The translations under genes were made by a program, and so were the position numbers. Below the pieces are notes generated by a model, which did no database searches, was not told the DNA's origin, and saw only the letters and a list, made by a program, of their open reading frames with translations. A DNA stretch of 64,000 bases from Anastatus disparis (Eukaryota; Arthropoda; Insecta; Hymenoptera; Eupelmidae), in the NCBI GenBank assembly GCA_017163975.1, contig JAFFSR010000016.1:1090001-1154000 (forward strand), written 5' to 3'. This document shows positions 55,241 through 64,000 of the stretch, in pieces. The stretch's first letter is position 1. The number at the start of each line of letters is the position of its first letter.

Positions 55241-55747
55241 TTTTTTTTCTTTTTATTTAAAATAAGCTTTCACAAACACAAACTTTCACGATTAGTAAAG
55301 TTTAGTCCCGATGACTATGTACACTCAGGACTCCTCTGACGAAGTATGCTCATCCAGAAAACTTCAGTCCTTTTTAAAGGTAAAGTTAACATAAGGAGAG
55401 ATCGAAAATTCAATTAACTAACCAATAGTAAAACGAAGTGGAAGTTTTTCAGAAAAAGAGAGGTTTTCACGGGTAGGGATGAATTTTTTACCTTTTTTTT
55501 AACCTATCAGAATTAATTTCTTAGTCTTAACCAATGAGGGTTGAGCGATTTTCCATCGTCCAATCTTAAAAAGTTAGAGGCGGAGTTACTATCATCTTTT
55601 AGTTTAACCAGTGAAAACTGACCTATTTTCCATCGTTCAATCTTAAAAAAGTAAGAGGGGGAATTGCTTGTCATAAACTTACGATGTGAAAATTTTCTAT
55701 TCTCATTTTCCGATATTAATTTATACTGAAACATCCAACGCTACGAG
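55241..55747. promoter_or_regulatory. Divergent promoter region with repeats
   Basis: Lies between the polymerase (-) and the accessory gene copy 2 (+), so it must hold both promoters. It contains two diverged units (about 55520-55600 and 55603-55680), each with TTTTCCATCGTCCAATCTTA or its close variant followed by AAAAGTxAGAGGxGGA. A TTTTTAAAGG word at 55371 is a possible TATA-type box for the polymerase side. Confidence 0.5.
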
Positions 55748-56570
55748 ATGGCTAGAACTCGTGATTACGATATGCTGTTCAAAAATTATATCATGCAGTC
55801 TGCGGAGGAAGAAAGCATTTATACATGTGATATTCAAGGCTTTCAAAGAATATCAGAGGATTCTTTTATTTTCAAAGAAGTTAGTTTCCTCAATTTTAGA
55901 AAAACAGCTTTACCTACAGTCTATGTTTTCAAATCTCTAATTACATAGGAGGAACTAAATACAGAAGAAAAATGCATGGCTATGTGGGTGGAAAGGTTTC
56001 ATCACGGTATAGCATGGCATTCCGGAGATATTCCATATCATCGTCTACAACGTGTTTTCCAAATCTGTTCGCAAGGAATCAAAAAATTATTCGTCAAAGG
56101 AGAGCAGAAAGTGTAATGGTTGAAAAATCTTTTACCAAGTGTGTAAGTAAAAATATATTTAAATTTTATATATTAAAATTAAACATTTTCTTAATACTTT
56201 TTTATACTTTTTTATACTTTTTTATACTTTATTATACTTTTTTTTATACTTTCTTATACTTTTTTATACTTTTTTATACTTTTTACATACTTTTTAATAC
56301 TTTTTTCATACTTTCTAATACTTTTTTCATACTTTCTAATACTTTTTTCATACTTTCTAATACTTTTTTCATACTTTTTTCATACTTTTATATTAGTTTA
56401 ATTATTCTGTTTATTCGCAGGTCAATTTCAAAAGGTTGAATATTTCGGTTGTTCAGCATTAGAAGAAATAATAAGTGATAAGCGCCACTTCTGCTTGAAC
56501 CAGTTTTCTGTATGAAAAAGAAAAGACCCGTGTGTACAGTTAATAATGCGATTGCTATACGAGCATGGCT
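55748..56570 (+). pseudogene. Conserved Polinton accessory protein (copy 2), with intron
   Basis: Starts MARTRDYDMLFKNYIMQSAE. Like the protein at 42608-43081 it has CDIQGFQRISEDSFIFKEVS near the start, then HHGIAWHSGDIPYHRLQ and KKLFVKGEQKV near 56100. After 56138 the frame is interrupted by a GT...AG stretch (56139-56420) that contains an array of TTTTTATACT words. The end resumes with FQKVEYFGCSALEEI and VNNAIAIRAWLRNY. Two stops and a late frameshift are present. It is only distantly similar to copy 1, so the duplication is old. Role unknown; its place beside the polymerase suggests early expression. Confidence 0.65.
56139..56420 (+). repeat. Intron-like gap with a TTTTTTATACT array
   Basis: Begins GTGTGTAAGT and ends TTATTCGCAG. 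Splicing the 282 nt joins ...LLPS and QFQKVEY in frame. Within it, 56195-56390 holds about fifteen copies of a 10-18 bp word TTTTTTATACT/TTTTTTCATACTTTCTAA. Confidence 0.6.
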
Positions 56571-57027
56571 ACGAAATTACTTAAATATTAATGATAAAGA
56601 TAAAGTTGATAATTATTCTGAACAAAACAAAAAAAATGAAATGTACATGCTTATATTTTAAAAATGAATAAATTTTTTTATTTATTATCATCTTATTGAA
56701 TAGTATTACTAAAAAGAAAAAATAATTGTATGTAATAGATTTTAAAAATAAAAATTTTATAAATGATTCATTTGTTGAATTTATTATTTTCAAACCAACT
56801 ATTATTTTGAATTATAATGAGCATATTTAAGGAAAAACAAAAATTTTATAAATAGATTATATTATATTTTTTTAAGGAAGGCTTGTGAAATAAATAGGTT
56901 TAGCATCAGATATTATGAAATCTTATTTATTTTTTTATTAAAATTTAAATTTTTATTATTATAAATTTTTTTTTTATTAAAATTTTACTATTTCAGTATG
57001 AAAATTTTTTATTAAATATACATTTTT
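56571..57027. other. AT-rich intergenic
   Basis: Between convergent genes in the Polinton. Non-coding. Nothing else seen. Confidence 0.4.
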
Positions 57028-57250
57028 TCAAAGACCACTGCATGATAAAACTGATTCGTCATCATGCTCCATTGCTTTGGGGCAACTGGATGCTCTAATC
57101 TGTTTCCCCTTGCTGATTAGCCGCAACGAATTTCGCTTCGGAGAAGCAGGTCTATTTTTCTGAAGAGTATCACTGCCATTCACCTCTGAAAAAGAAACAA
57201 AATTTTTATTAGTTATAGAAATATATATATATATATATATATTTCTAAAA

Positions 57251-57288
<38 letters not shown>

Positions 57289-58193
57289 TTTTTATTTGTA
57301 GAAGTATACAAAATGCGTGTGAGAAAATGGCATCACAGAATTATAATAAAATACACGCATAACAATATAGTTTAAAAAATAGACATTTGATATAAAATTG
57401 CAAAGAAATGTTAAATAAATAGTCAAATGAATTTGATTTTGTAAATAAACTTATTTTTTCGTTTGGTTTTAACACTTACCCATGTGATGACCTGAAGGTC
57501 CAGCTTTCGAAGAATTCTCTTGATCAGGAGCACTTTCATCCTTATTTGTTGCTGAAACAGAAAAAAAAATTAAATATTTTATTCTTATTTTTTTTTTTTT
57601 ACTTACCCATGTGAAGTCCTGAAGGTCCAGGTTGCGGCGAGTTCTTCCGAAGAGGAGTACTTGCATCCTTGTTTGTTTCTAAAACAGAAAAAAATTAAAT
57701 ATTTTTCATATTTTCTCTACACTGTTAAAAAATGTATTAAAAGTTTAAAGTAAAAATTGAAATTTCAAGAATGTATCGGAAGCAAAATTTAATCTTTTTA
57801 ATAATGTAATGAATAAAAAAAATTTACCTTCTGCGTTGTGGACTTTCTTGATGATTTTATACGATTTCTTCGAATGGCAAGAAGAGCAAGTCGATGAGGT
57901 GTCATTCGAACTCGAACTGGAACTCGAACTCAAGCTAGAAGTCCTGACGCTCGAAGTGCGCTTTCTGTTCAAAGAGCGCTTAGGTTTAGGGCTTGGGCTT
58001 GCCCTAGGGTTTTCTATCCCCTCAAACAGCTGCTGTATTGATGCGCTTACCGGTGGTGGTGGCACTGAAACAAGAAAAACAAAGTTTAAATTATAAAAAA
58101 TACAAAAATAAATAAAAAAAGAAAAATAATTATTAAAATACAATAAATAAATGTACTTACAACTTTCGATTGCATCCACTGCCTAACTAACAT
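57028..58193 (-). CDS. Ser-rich multi-exon gene with duplicated exon
   Basis: Exons on the minus strand: 58193-58161 (start uncertain), 58064-57828, 57678-57607, 57551-57480 and 57185-57028, each with GTAAGT-like donors and T-rich AG acceptors. All junctions fall after the first base of a codon. Exon 2 encodes ASIQQLFEGIENPRASPSPK, an Arg/Lys stretch and a Ser run (SSLSSSSSSSSNDTSSTCSS). Exons 3 and 4 are both exactly 72 bp and related (TNKDASTPLRKNSPQPGPSG against TNKDESAPDQENSSKAGPSG). The last exon is basic (KRNSLRLISKGKQIRASSC) and ends at TGA. The frame is fully open. A DNA- or RNA-associated, phosphorylatable protein is a guess. Exon 1 has no ATG in the required frame, so an upstream exon may exist, for example at about 58415-58470. 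Confidence 0.6.
57221..57285. repeat. (AT)n palindrome in intron 4
   Basis: AT dinucleotide run interrupted by TTTCTAAAACTA, flanked by TTAGT and ACTAA, able to form a cruciform. Confidence 0.7.
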
Positions 58194-58326
58194 GGTCTAG
58201 CATTAGTTATAATAATGATCCATTTTTTATAAGCCACTGAATGCGTTACCGCATTACTTTCAGTCTATTACTTGATGTAATTTTGTTATTCGACATTAAA
58301 AAAAATATCTTAACTCCAATCTAATA

Positions 58327-58905
58327 CTAAACTTTAGGAAGCTTGAGAGACAATTGAATACTAAACATTGCATACACCATGGTATTTATACAAAAAAATT
58401 TACAAAAATTACCTACCTGTGGAAAAAAATTTTTGACAACCCTCCGAGTATTTTCCACGCCCTCTCTTCTATCTAAAATGAATGCATTCGCAAAGGGCTT
58501 CGTTCTCAAAATTATATGACCGATATATCGTTTTAGGAAAAAAATAAAAGACCTTTTTTCTCAAAAAAAAAGATAAAATAAGATTACAGGGGAAAAAGGT
58601 CTCTTTCCAACAAAATGAAAACAAGTGGCTTTAGATAGTAAAGTAATGTGAAAGTGACCAAAGGGAAAATATCTATCGATCAGAAGCATGTGGGTTAAAG
58701 AAACTGTCATAGAGATGAAAAAGAAAAAAACATGCAGTGGTAAAACAATGACGAGACCGAAAAAAAAACGAGAGCCAGCTACAATTTTTACGTTTTTGCT
58801 ATTTTCGAATCAGTGGTTTATGGTATTTAGGGTTTTCTGTGTATACCTGCACTCAAAGACATGAGGCACCGCATGTATCCTTCAGCGTTGCGTAAAGCCT
58901 TGATA
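58327..58905. other. Non-coding right part of the Polinton
   Basis: No supportable gene apart from a possible upstream exon (about 58415-58470, minus strand) with ATTTTAG before it and CAGGTAGGT after it. The frame would encode RAWKILGGLSKIFF. Confidence 0.35.
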
Positions 58906-58908
58906 GCA

Positions 58909-59170
58909 TTAGGATTATCGGAGCAATCAGAGTCCGTTTTTAGCACACTGACTGTGCCGACTAAGTGGCGCTGCGGGGAAGCGAAAGAGGAAGGGTCACT
59001 AGCAAACGTAAAATTTTTCGGTGGATGGAGAGTCTTTACATTAAGATTATCGGAGCAATCAGAGTCCGTTTTTAGCACACTGATTGCGCCGACTAAATGG
59101 CGCTGCGGGGGAAGCGAAAGAGAAAGGGTCACTAGCAAACGTAAAGTTTTTCGGCGGATGGAGAGTCTTT
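58909..59170. repeat. 132-bp tandem duplication
   Basis: Two units, 58909-59040 and 59041-59170, over 90% identical by eye. Each includes ATTATCGGAGCAATCAGAGT, GCGCTGCGGGG and GTCACTAGCAAACGTAAA. Markedly GC-richer than its surroundings. Frames crossing it are artefacts of the repeat. Confidence 0.85.
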
Positions 59171-59270
59171 TTTGTAGCGCTGCCTACTATGCGTTTTCTT
59201 GAACGTTGCACAAAAATTTACCTGCTTTTGAGAGATAAGGAAAAGAATGTTCTTTCTCTCAATGCAGAAC

Positions 59271-59272
<2 letters not shown>

Positions 59273-59314
<42 letters not shown>
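59273..59314. repeat. (TG)n microsatellite
   Basis: 21 TG units, continuous. Confidence 0.95.
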
Positions 59315-59316
<2 letters not shown>

Positions 59317-59744
59317 CTCTTTTGAGTCGCAGGTGCATAAAGATCATGAATCATGCAACCTTTAGGAATGCAAAAGGAAACTACAAATTTGTCTTCTAAT
59401 ATATTTTTTTTTCAAGTCACTGTTTTTATGCCCTGTCTTTATTTTTTTTGAAAGAAAATCTTTTTTTTGCAAAAAAAATTTATTAAAAAGGTTAACTATC
59501 TTTTCTCATCTTGTTTAAAAAAAAGAGAACTCTTATTTCAAGAAGATAAGGAAAAATATTCTGTAGTTCAGAAGCAAGTGGCTTAAAGAAAAAAGTCAAA
59601 GAGATAAAAATTTTGAAAAACACGCAATTGTAAACATTAATTTTTTAAAAATTCCTCAGTAAAAGAAAACATTTCAAAAGAAAATAAACATCTTGGAACT
59701 CCCTACCGTATGGGCCACCTACAAATCAAACAAAGAAAAGGTAA

Positions 59745-59979
59745 CTCTTATGGGTTCATACACACATTGGATTCTAAATCACATGGAGTAGGGAAGGGTG
59801 GGCATGAATAAAAATACTGAAATTCAAAAAATCACACGAAGAAGGGGATACTTTTATGGGCTTATACACACATCGGATTCTCGATCACATGAAGTAGGGA
59901 AGGGTGGGCGTAAATAAAAACCGAAATTCAAAAAATCACTCGAAGAAGGGGATACTCTTATGGGCTTATACACACATTT
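59745..59979. repeat. Subterminal repeats at the right Polinton end
   Basis: Two and a third units of about 105 bp, starting at about 59745, 59850 and 59955. Each has CTTATGGGCTTATACACACA, GATTCTCGATCACATG, GTAGGGAAGGGTGGG and AAATTCAAAAAATCACxCGA. The last unit runs into the terminal inverted repeat. The left end lacks this array. Confidence 0.85.
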
Positions 59980-60054
59980 GATTCTCGATCACTTTGAGGA
60001 GAGAGGGGGTGATCCAGAAAGTAGGTGATCTGGTATGCCTATAGCTTATCTACT
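59980..60054 (-). repeat. Polinton right terminal inverted repeat
   Basis: Reverse complement of 42409-42483 with 3 mismatches in 75 bp. Ends CTTATCTACT, followed by the duplication GACCGA (60055-60060). Confidence 0.92.
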
Positions 60055-60060
60055 GACCGA

Positions 60061-62252
60061 GAAGTAAAAATGTTATTAAATCATAAATAAAATAATTATA
60101 CTGTATTCAAAAGTAATTGTTATCAAGCGCAATTTTTCATACATACATGATTGTATAATAGATGTTTTTTTCATAATATTCATCATATTTGAAAAAAAAG
60201 TAAGTAACCGTACTTACAGTTTAATAAACAGTTGCAGTATAAAATTCTTTAATTTTCTTTGATTATTTTGGTGAGTACAATAGAGAAATAGATTTCGTGA
60301 ATGTATTTAAAATTTTAATTCATTCCATTACGTTTAGTAGGAGAAAATTAAACAACGGATGTTCAATTCTCAGTCGGTATCGAATCTGCTCCGGCCTGCT
60401 CTTAAGAGCAGGTCGAATATATCTGTCCTTTTCTAATCAAAGAATTAAGTTTTTTGCAATAACTAATAACTTTACCAAAAAATAAAGAGATAGCCCCATC
60501 TCGTGTTACAAAAAGCAATATTTTCTTTGATGAAAGTGAATTGATTTTATTGTTCCGTTTTCAAAAAAACCTTGAAAAACTTGAAACATAGAGGTTAGGG
60601 TGAACAATTTGTAATAAAAAGAGTTCAAAATGCGTGAAAAAAATTCCAACAGAGATTATTGTGTAGTAAAGAATCGTAAAATTTAAGCAGTCAAGAATTT
60701 AAATGTTAGTTTTCATCTCTTCCCAAAAACAAATCAAAGTTATGTAAACAAGCAGAATATATTTGACAACTCTGCGAAGATGGATTTGTATGAAGCGTGG
60801 ACAAGTAGACGTCTGCAAGCAATAAGCTATATGAAGTTAACCTCACCGTTAAATGTATATTTCTTATTAATTTCACATTTTATTTCAAATTGGGTCTGAT
60901 AAACCATTTCTCCTTGTATAAATTTACGTTGTGCACGATTGGTGTTAGCGTAATTACAAATATTTTTCACGGTGATGATGTTTAGACTAAAAAACTAATG
61001 TCATTACATTTAAGCCCAACTTGTACTGTGGAATTCTGTCGCCATGTTAGTATACTATATATATAGGTTACGCCTTCGTGTGAGTTCCCAATAGCATAAT
61101 AATAAGATGAATTTATTATCCTACTTTTAATGTTTATACTTAAATTGCATGCAAATATAATTCTTATTATGAAAACTATGTGAATAGTCTATATGAATAT
61201 GATTATTTATCATGGTTTGAAATTATATTCAAGCGCGATTTTAAAATTTTTCAGATTACGGTAGAATTATGACTTAATTAGAAAAACAAGCAATAAGATT
61301 GCGATTATACTCTAAAATAAAAGTAAAATTAATAATTCTTGAGTTAAAGAAACCTATATTATTTAAATCTGTAAGACACTATTGTAAATGATATGTAAAA
61401 ATAATTTAAGAGTATGATAAAAAAAAGATATTAAGTACTAAGTCACTGTCAGTTCATTGAAGGTAGTTTGTCACAATGTTCTAAGACATAAATAAAGCTG
61501 CAACTGTTTTTACGGGGACATGCAAATTGTGTAACAATTGGTAAGACGTGTTATGCCGTAAATCTAAACCAGATGCAGCGTGCGTCATAGAACGATACTA
61601 CCTATTGATTAGAAAAACTGTCATTAATCAGTTAACTGACCACGATCCTCATGAACATGATTTTGTCTGCGATATGAAATAAGTAACTCAATTTGTGAAT
61701 ACACAAATTCTGTACAAACCTTTGTATAGGAACGGCATCGCTCCAGACCTCACTGAAAAGTGATGGACTTCTCGAGTGACTATTCAATCGCCAAGTATAA
61801 TTACGTTCGGGTATAGTTTAAAACCATAATCCATAATAGCATGCTTTAGATAACGATTGTTTTGTAGATGTAGTGTAGAATCATTCAATCGTAATTTTAT
61901 TAATATATATTAATAAATTCAATTATAGAACAAAATTTAGATTTTAGATTTGTTGACATTGATTACAACGATAAGTGTAGGAAAAAAATTTTTTTTTTCA
62001 CACGAGATTTCAAGTGAGATCGGGTATCGGGAAAAATTAATTTTTTTGCACATGAGATCTTACATGAGATCTTACGTGATATCGGGCATCAGGAAAAATA
62101 AAATTTTGCGGCACATGAGATCTCACGTGAGATTTCATGAGTTCTCATTTGAGATCTCGTTTCATTTTCAATTGTGAGATCTTATGAGAGATCTCGTGTG
62201 TGATCTCACATGAGATCTTACGTGAGACCTCATGTCATTTTTTTCAGTAGGG
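60061..62252 (-). mobile_element. Element E copy 2, outer part
   Basis: 61110-62252 is the inverted match of 30970-32170, well over 85% identical by eye (for example TAAATCTAAACCAGATGCAG). The palindrome cluster lies at 62000-62240 and the terminus is CAGTAGGG at 62252. The stretch 60061-61110 has no partner in copy 1 and includes the MITE pieces at 60366-60612, so it holds later insertions. Confidence 0.75.
60366..60612. mobile_element. Two MITE ends joined at one TTAA
   Basis: Left of TTAA (60402-60405) is an end like family C (CAGTCGGTATCGAATCTGCT, CCGGCCTGCTC). Right of it begins a half copy of family B (TCGAATATATCTGTCC, then TTTTCTAATCAAAGAATTAAG, ACATAGAGGTTAGGGTGAAC), which stops near 60612 at the palindrome centre. 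Both are truncated. Confidence 0.7.
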
Positions 62253-63000
62253 AATATAATTTTGATTTTCATAATATATCTATTTTTACCACAACCTTTT
62301 GTTTTTTTTATTCTCCAACTCTTCTTTGTCATATTTGATATAATAATTAAATTCTAAATACTGACAGAAATTTGTTCTATGAATATCTTAATTAATTTAA
62401 ACATTTCTTAACAATATTTTTTTATAATTTCTAATACTTAATTGATTACTTTATTTTCCTCATGCATTTTCTTCTTATAAATACTTTTTTTCTAAAGCAT
62501 ATTATCTAGATTTTTCTTATTCAAGTCTTATCAATTTTAAATAATTTAATTCATTTCAATATTTATTAGCATGTTTTCCTTTGTAAAAATATTATTCTAA
62601 ATTGAAAATTTTTTTTTATGCTACTTTTTTATTTGTTTTATTTCCACTAATCAAAACTGTCTTATCGTGATGATAAATTCTTTCCTTAATTTTTTTTTTA
62701 CTTAAAATTAGAAAATTCTGGTCAATAATGTTGACGCATTATATAGGTGAATGACATATTCGCTTAGTGTCATTCACCTCTCTCCACGCCGAAGTTAAAT
62801 CGCACGCAATTTAAAAAATTAAATACAAAATTCTGACGTAAAACTCTCAATACAGTTAATATTTTTGTTTGGTTTTTTTCTTCTTATACTAACAATTATG
62901 AATATCGTATAATTTAATCAATTTATAATCTATTTTTACGCAAATAAGTTGATATAAGCCTAAATAAAGAACTTAAAAACCTGCTTTAGTTTTTAAAGAC
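62253..63000. other. AT-rich non-coding stretch
   Basis: No gene or clear repeat seen. A short inverted motif, ATTATATAGGTGAATGACAT against GTGTCATTCACC, lies at about 62745-62780. Confidence 0.4.
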
Positions 63001-63016
63001 TTATATATATGTATCT

Positions 63017-63024
63017 GCCTTATC

Positions 63025-63064
<40 letters not shown>

Positions 63065-63072
63065 GATAAGGC
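63017..63072. repeat. (TA)n cruciform
   Basis: GCCTTATCGTCT, a TA run of about 32 bp, then AGACGATAAGGC: a perfect inverted repeat around a microsatellite. Confidence 0.85.
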
Positions 63073-63154
63073 TAATTAAAATAATTAACCATACAAATTT
63101 TGTATTTTCATACATTTTAAATAAGCCCATTAATGTCATTCAATTTTATTTAAA

Positions 63155-63157
<3 letters not shown>

Positions 63158-63197
<40 letters not shown>

Positions 63198-63240
63198 ATA
63201 TAATAAAGATATATCGCCTACGCCGCCGCCGCCGCCGCCG
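63158..63240. repeat. (TA)n followed by (CCG)n
   Basis: A TA run at 63158-63193, then CTACG and seven GCC/CCG units to 63240. The trinucleotide is the most GC-rich spot in the last 3 kb. Confidence 0.85.
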
Positions 63241-63259
63241 TGTATAAGAATTTTATGTG

Positions 63260-63545
63260 CCCTCAGTCAGCTGAAATTCAGCTAAAATTTAGCTAAAAGT
63301 TAGCTGAAATTCAGATAAAATTTAGCTGAAAGTTAGCTGAGAGATAGCTGAAATTCAAATAAAATTTAGCTGAAAGTTAGCTGAGAGATAGCTGAAATTC
63401 AAATAAAATTTAGCTGAAAGTTAGCTGAGAGATAGCTGAAATTTAAATAAAATTTAGCTGAAAGTTAGCTGAGAGATAGCTGAAATTCAAATAAAATTTA
63501 GCTGAAAGTTAGCTGAGAGATAGCTGAAATGTAGCTGAAATTTAT
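63260..63545. repeat. 44-bp AGCT-rich satellite
   Basis: Five units starting at 63317, 63361, 63405, 63449 and 63493. Each has AAAATTTAGCTGAAAGTTAG, CTGAGAGATAGCTG and AAATTCAAAT. Units are almost identical, and shorter degenerate pieces lie at both sides. Every unit carries several AGCT words. A diverged relative may be present at 9240-9440. Confidence 0.9.
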
Positions 63546-64000
63546 TGTTAGCTAATTTAATTAATTGTTATTTAAGAACGTTCTCTTGAAATTGATATTG
63601 ATTTTCTTAAAATATCAATTTAAACATTATTCTATTATTGGAATAAGTAGATCTTTGTAAGCTTTTTCAATTGCGTTCATTTTTTATATAGCATGCCATA
63701 TTAATTTTTAAATAATCAGCTTCGATATTTAACACAGGAATACTATAGTCTGCCTCTTCCTGACTTACGTTTTGCTTAACGACTCTTTAAGTTTTCTTAG
63801 AATTAAGTTTTGTCAATTGCATAAAAATTTATATTATATATTGTTCAAAATTAGTGCTAATTCTCTTAAAATTAGAATAGAAAATAAATCACCTATTTCC
63901 GATTAATTTTTATTGTAATTTCTATATCTTAATAACTTTTGAACTGTAAAATAAAGATGTGATCATTATTAGCGGAATTAAGATTAAAGTGAATGAAATT
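63546..64000. other. Non-coding window end
   Basis: AT-rich. No gene or structured repeat seen. Confidence 0.4.

Larger units (their letters stand above)
42409..60054 (-). mobile_element. Polinton/Maverick (endogenous adintovirus-like), complete ends, decayed genes
   Basis: 17,646 bp bounded by inverted repeats starting AGTAGATAAGCTATAGGCAT and by the 6-bp duplication GACCGA. It contains all core Polinton functions: protein-primed DNA polymerase B (51512-55240, -), retroviral-type integrase with chromodomain (49645-50562, +), packaging ATPase (47075-47781, +), adenain-like protease (-), major capsid protein (-) and putative minor capsid proteins (-), plus accessory genes. The termini look intact but most genes have stops, frameshifts, a deletion or a MITE. 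It inserted into element E copy 2. Gene content and order match insect Polintons as I know them. Confidence 0.93.

Noticed and set aside
58827..59365. Several open frames on both strands, some over 100 codons
   Set aside because: They arise from the 132-bp tandem duplication and the TG microsatellite, and the products repeat themselves.
42409..60054. Integrated bracovirus or other domesticated virus segment
   Set aside because: The terminal repeats, 6-bp duplication and gene set are those of a Polinton, and the genes are decaying rather than maintained.
30970..62252. One giant 31-kb palindromic transposon
   Set aside because: Each arm has palindrome clusters at both of its own ends, which fits two inverted copies of a 2.2-kb element better than a single one with long inverted repeats.
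63260..63545. CRISPR-like array
   Set aside because: Units are contiguous, with no unique spacers; it is a satellite in a eukaryotic genome.

Overview
The window is eukaryotic, very AT-rich and almost entirely made of mobile elements inserted into one another. Insect-type LTR retrotransposons (one with an envelope gene), a BEL/Pao element, a tRNA-derived SINE and a Polinton of the kind common in Hymenoptera suggest an insect, probably a parasitoid wasp. That assignment is an inference. No rRNA, convincing tRNA, CRISPR array or clear host housekeeping gene was seen.

Layout. 1-640: fragment of an arthropod repeat-associated protein. 1053-8511: LTR retrotransposon with both LTRs and a 4-bp target duplication (ACAT); it keeps gag and protease, has lost reverse transcriptase, RNase H and most of integrase, and carries two TTAA-flanked palindromic MITEs. 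8512-11300: nothing coding. 11369-11810: decayed RRM fragment (-). 11979-13136: decayed Mutator-like transposase (+). 13697-14018: another palindromic MITE. About 14140-23450 (-): endogenous-retrovirus-like gypsy element (gag, PR, RT, RNase H, an unusually long linker with a possible macro-like domain, IN, F-type envelope), broken by a SINE, a foldback element and a TTAA MITE. About 24147-30300 (-): gag-only LTR element with two TTAA MITEs.

30970-62252 is a nest. Two copies of an unclassified 2.2-kb non-coding repeat ('element E'), whose ends are clusters of GAGATCTC palindromes, face each other. A shrunken BEL/Pao element (33175-36770) sits in the inner end of the left copy. A Polinton/Maverick (42409-60054, 17,646 bp) sits inside the right copy, with 75-bp terminal inverted repeats and a perfect 6-bp target duplication GACCGA. 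Between the copies lie a MITE, a foldback element and a tandem array. 62253-64000 is simple-sequence and satellite DNA.

The Polinton carries recognisable remains of its replication and integration genes (protein-primed DNA polymerase B, chromodomain integrase), packaging and particle genes (FtsK/HerA-type ATPase, adenain-like protease, double-jelly-roll major capsid protein, putative penton, phospholipase-like minor capsid protein), and accessory genes: two diverged copies of one small protein family near opposite ends, a DUF8207-type protein, a possible fibre-like protein, and a Ser-rich multi-exon gene with an exactly duplicated 72-bp exon. It was once able to form virus-like particles in principle. 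This copy is dead: the polymerase lacks palm motif B, the protease is split by a MITE, and ATPase, capsid and integrase genes are frameshifted or stopped.
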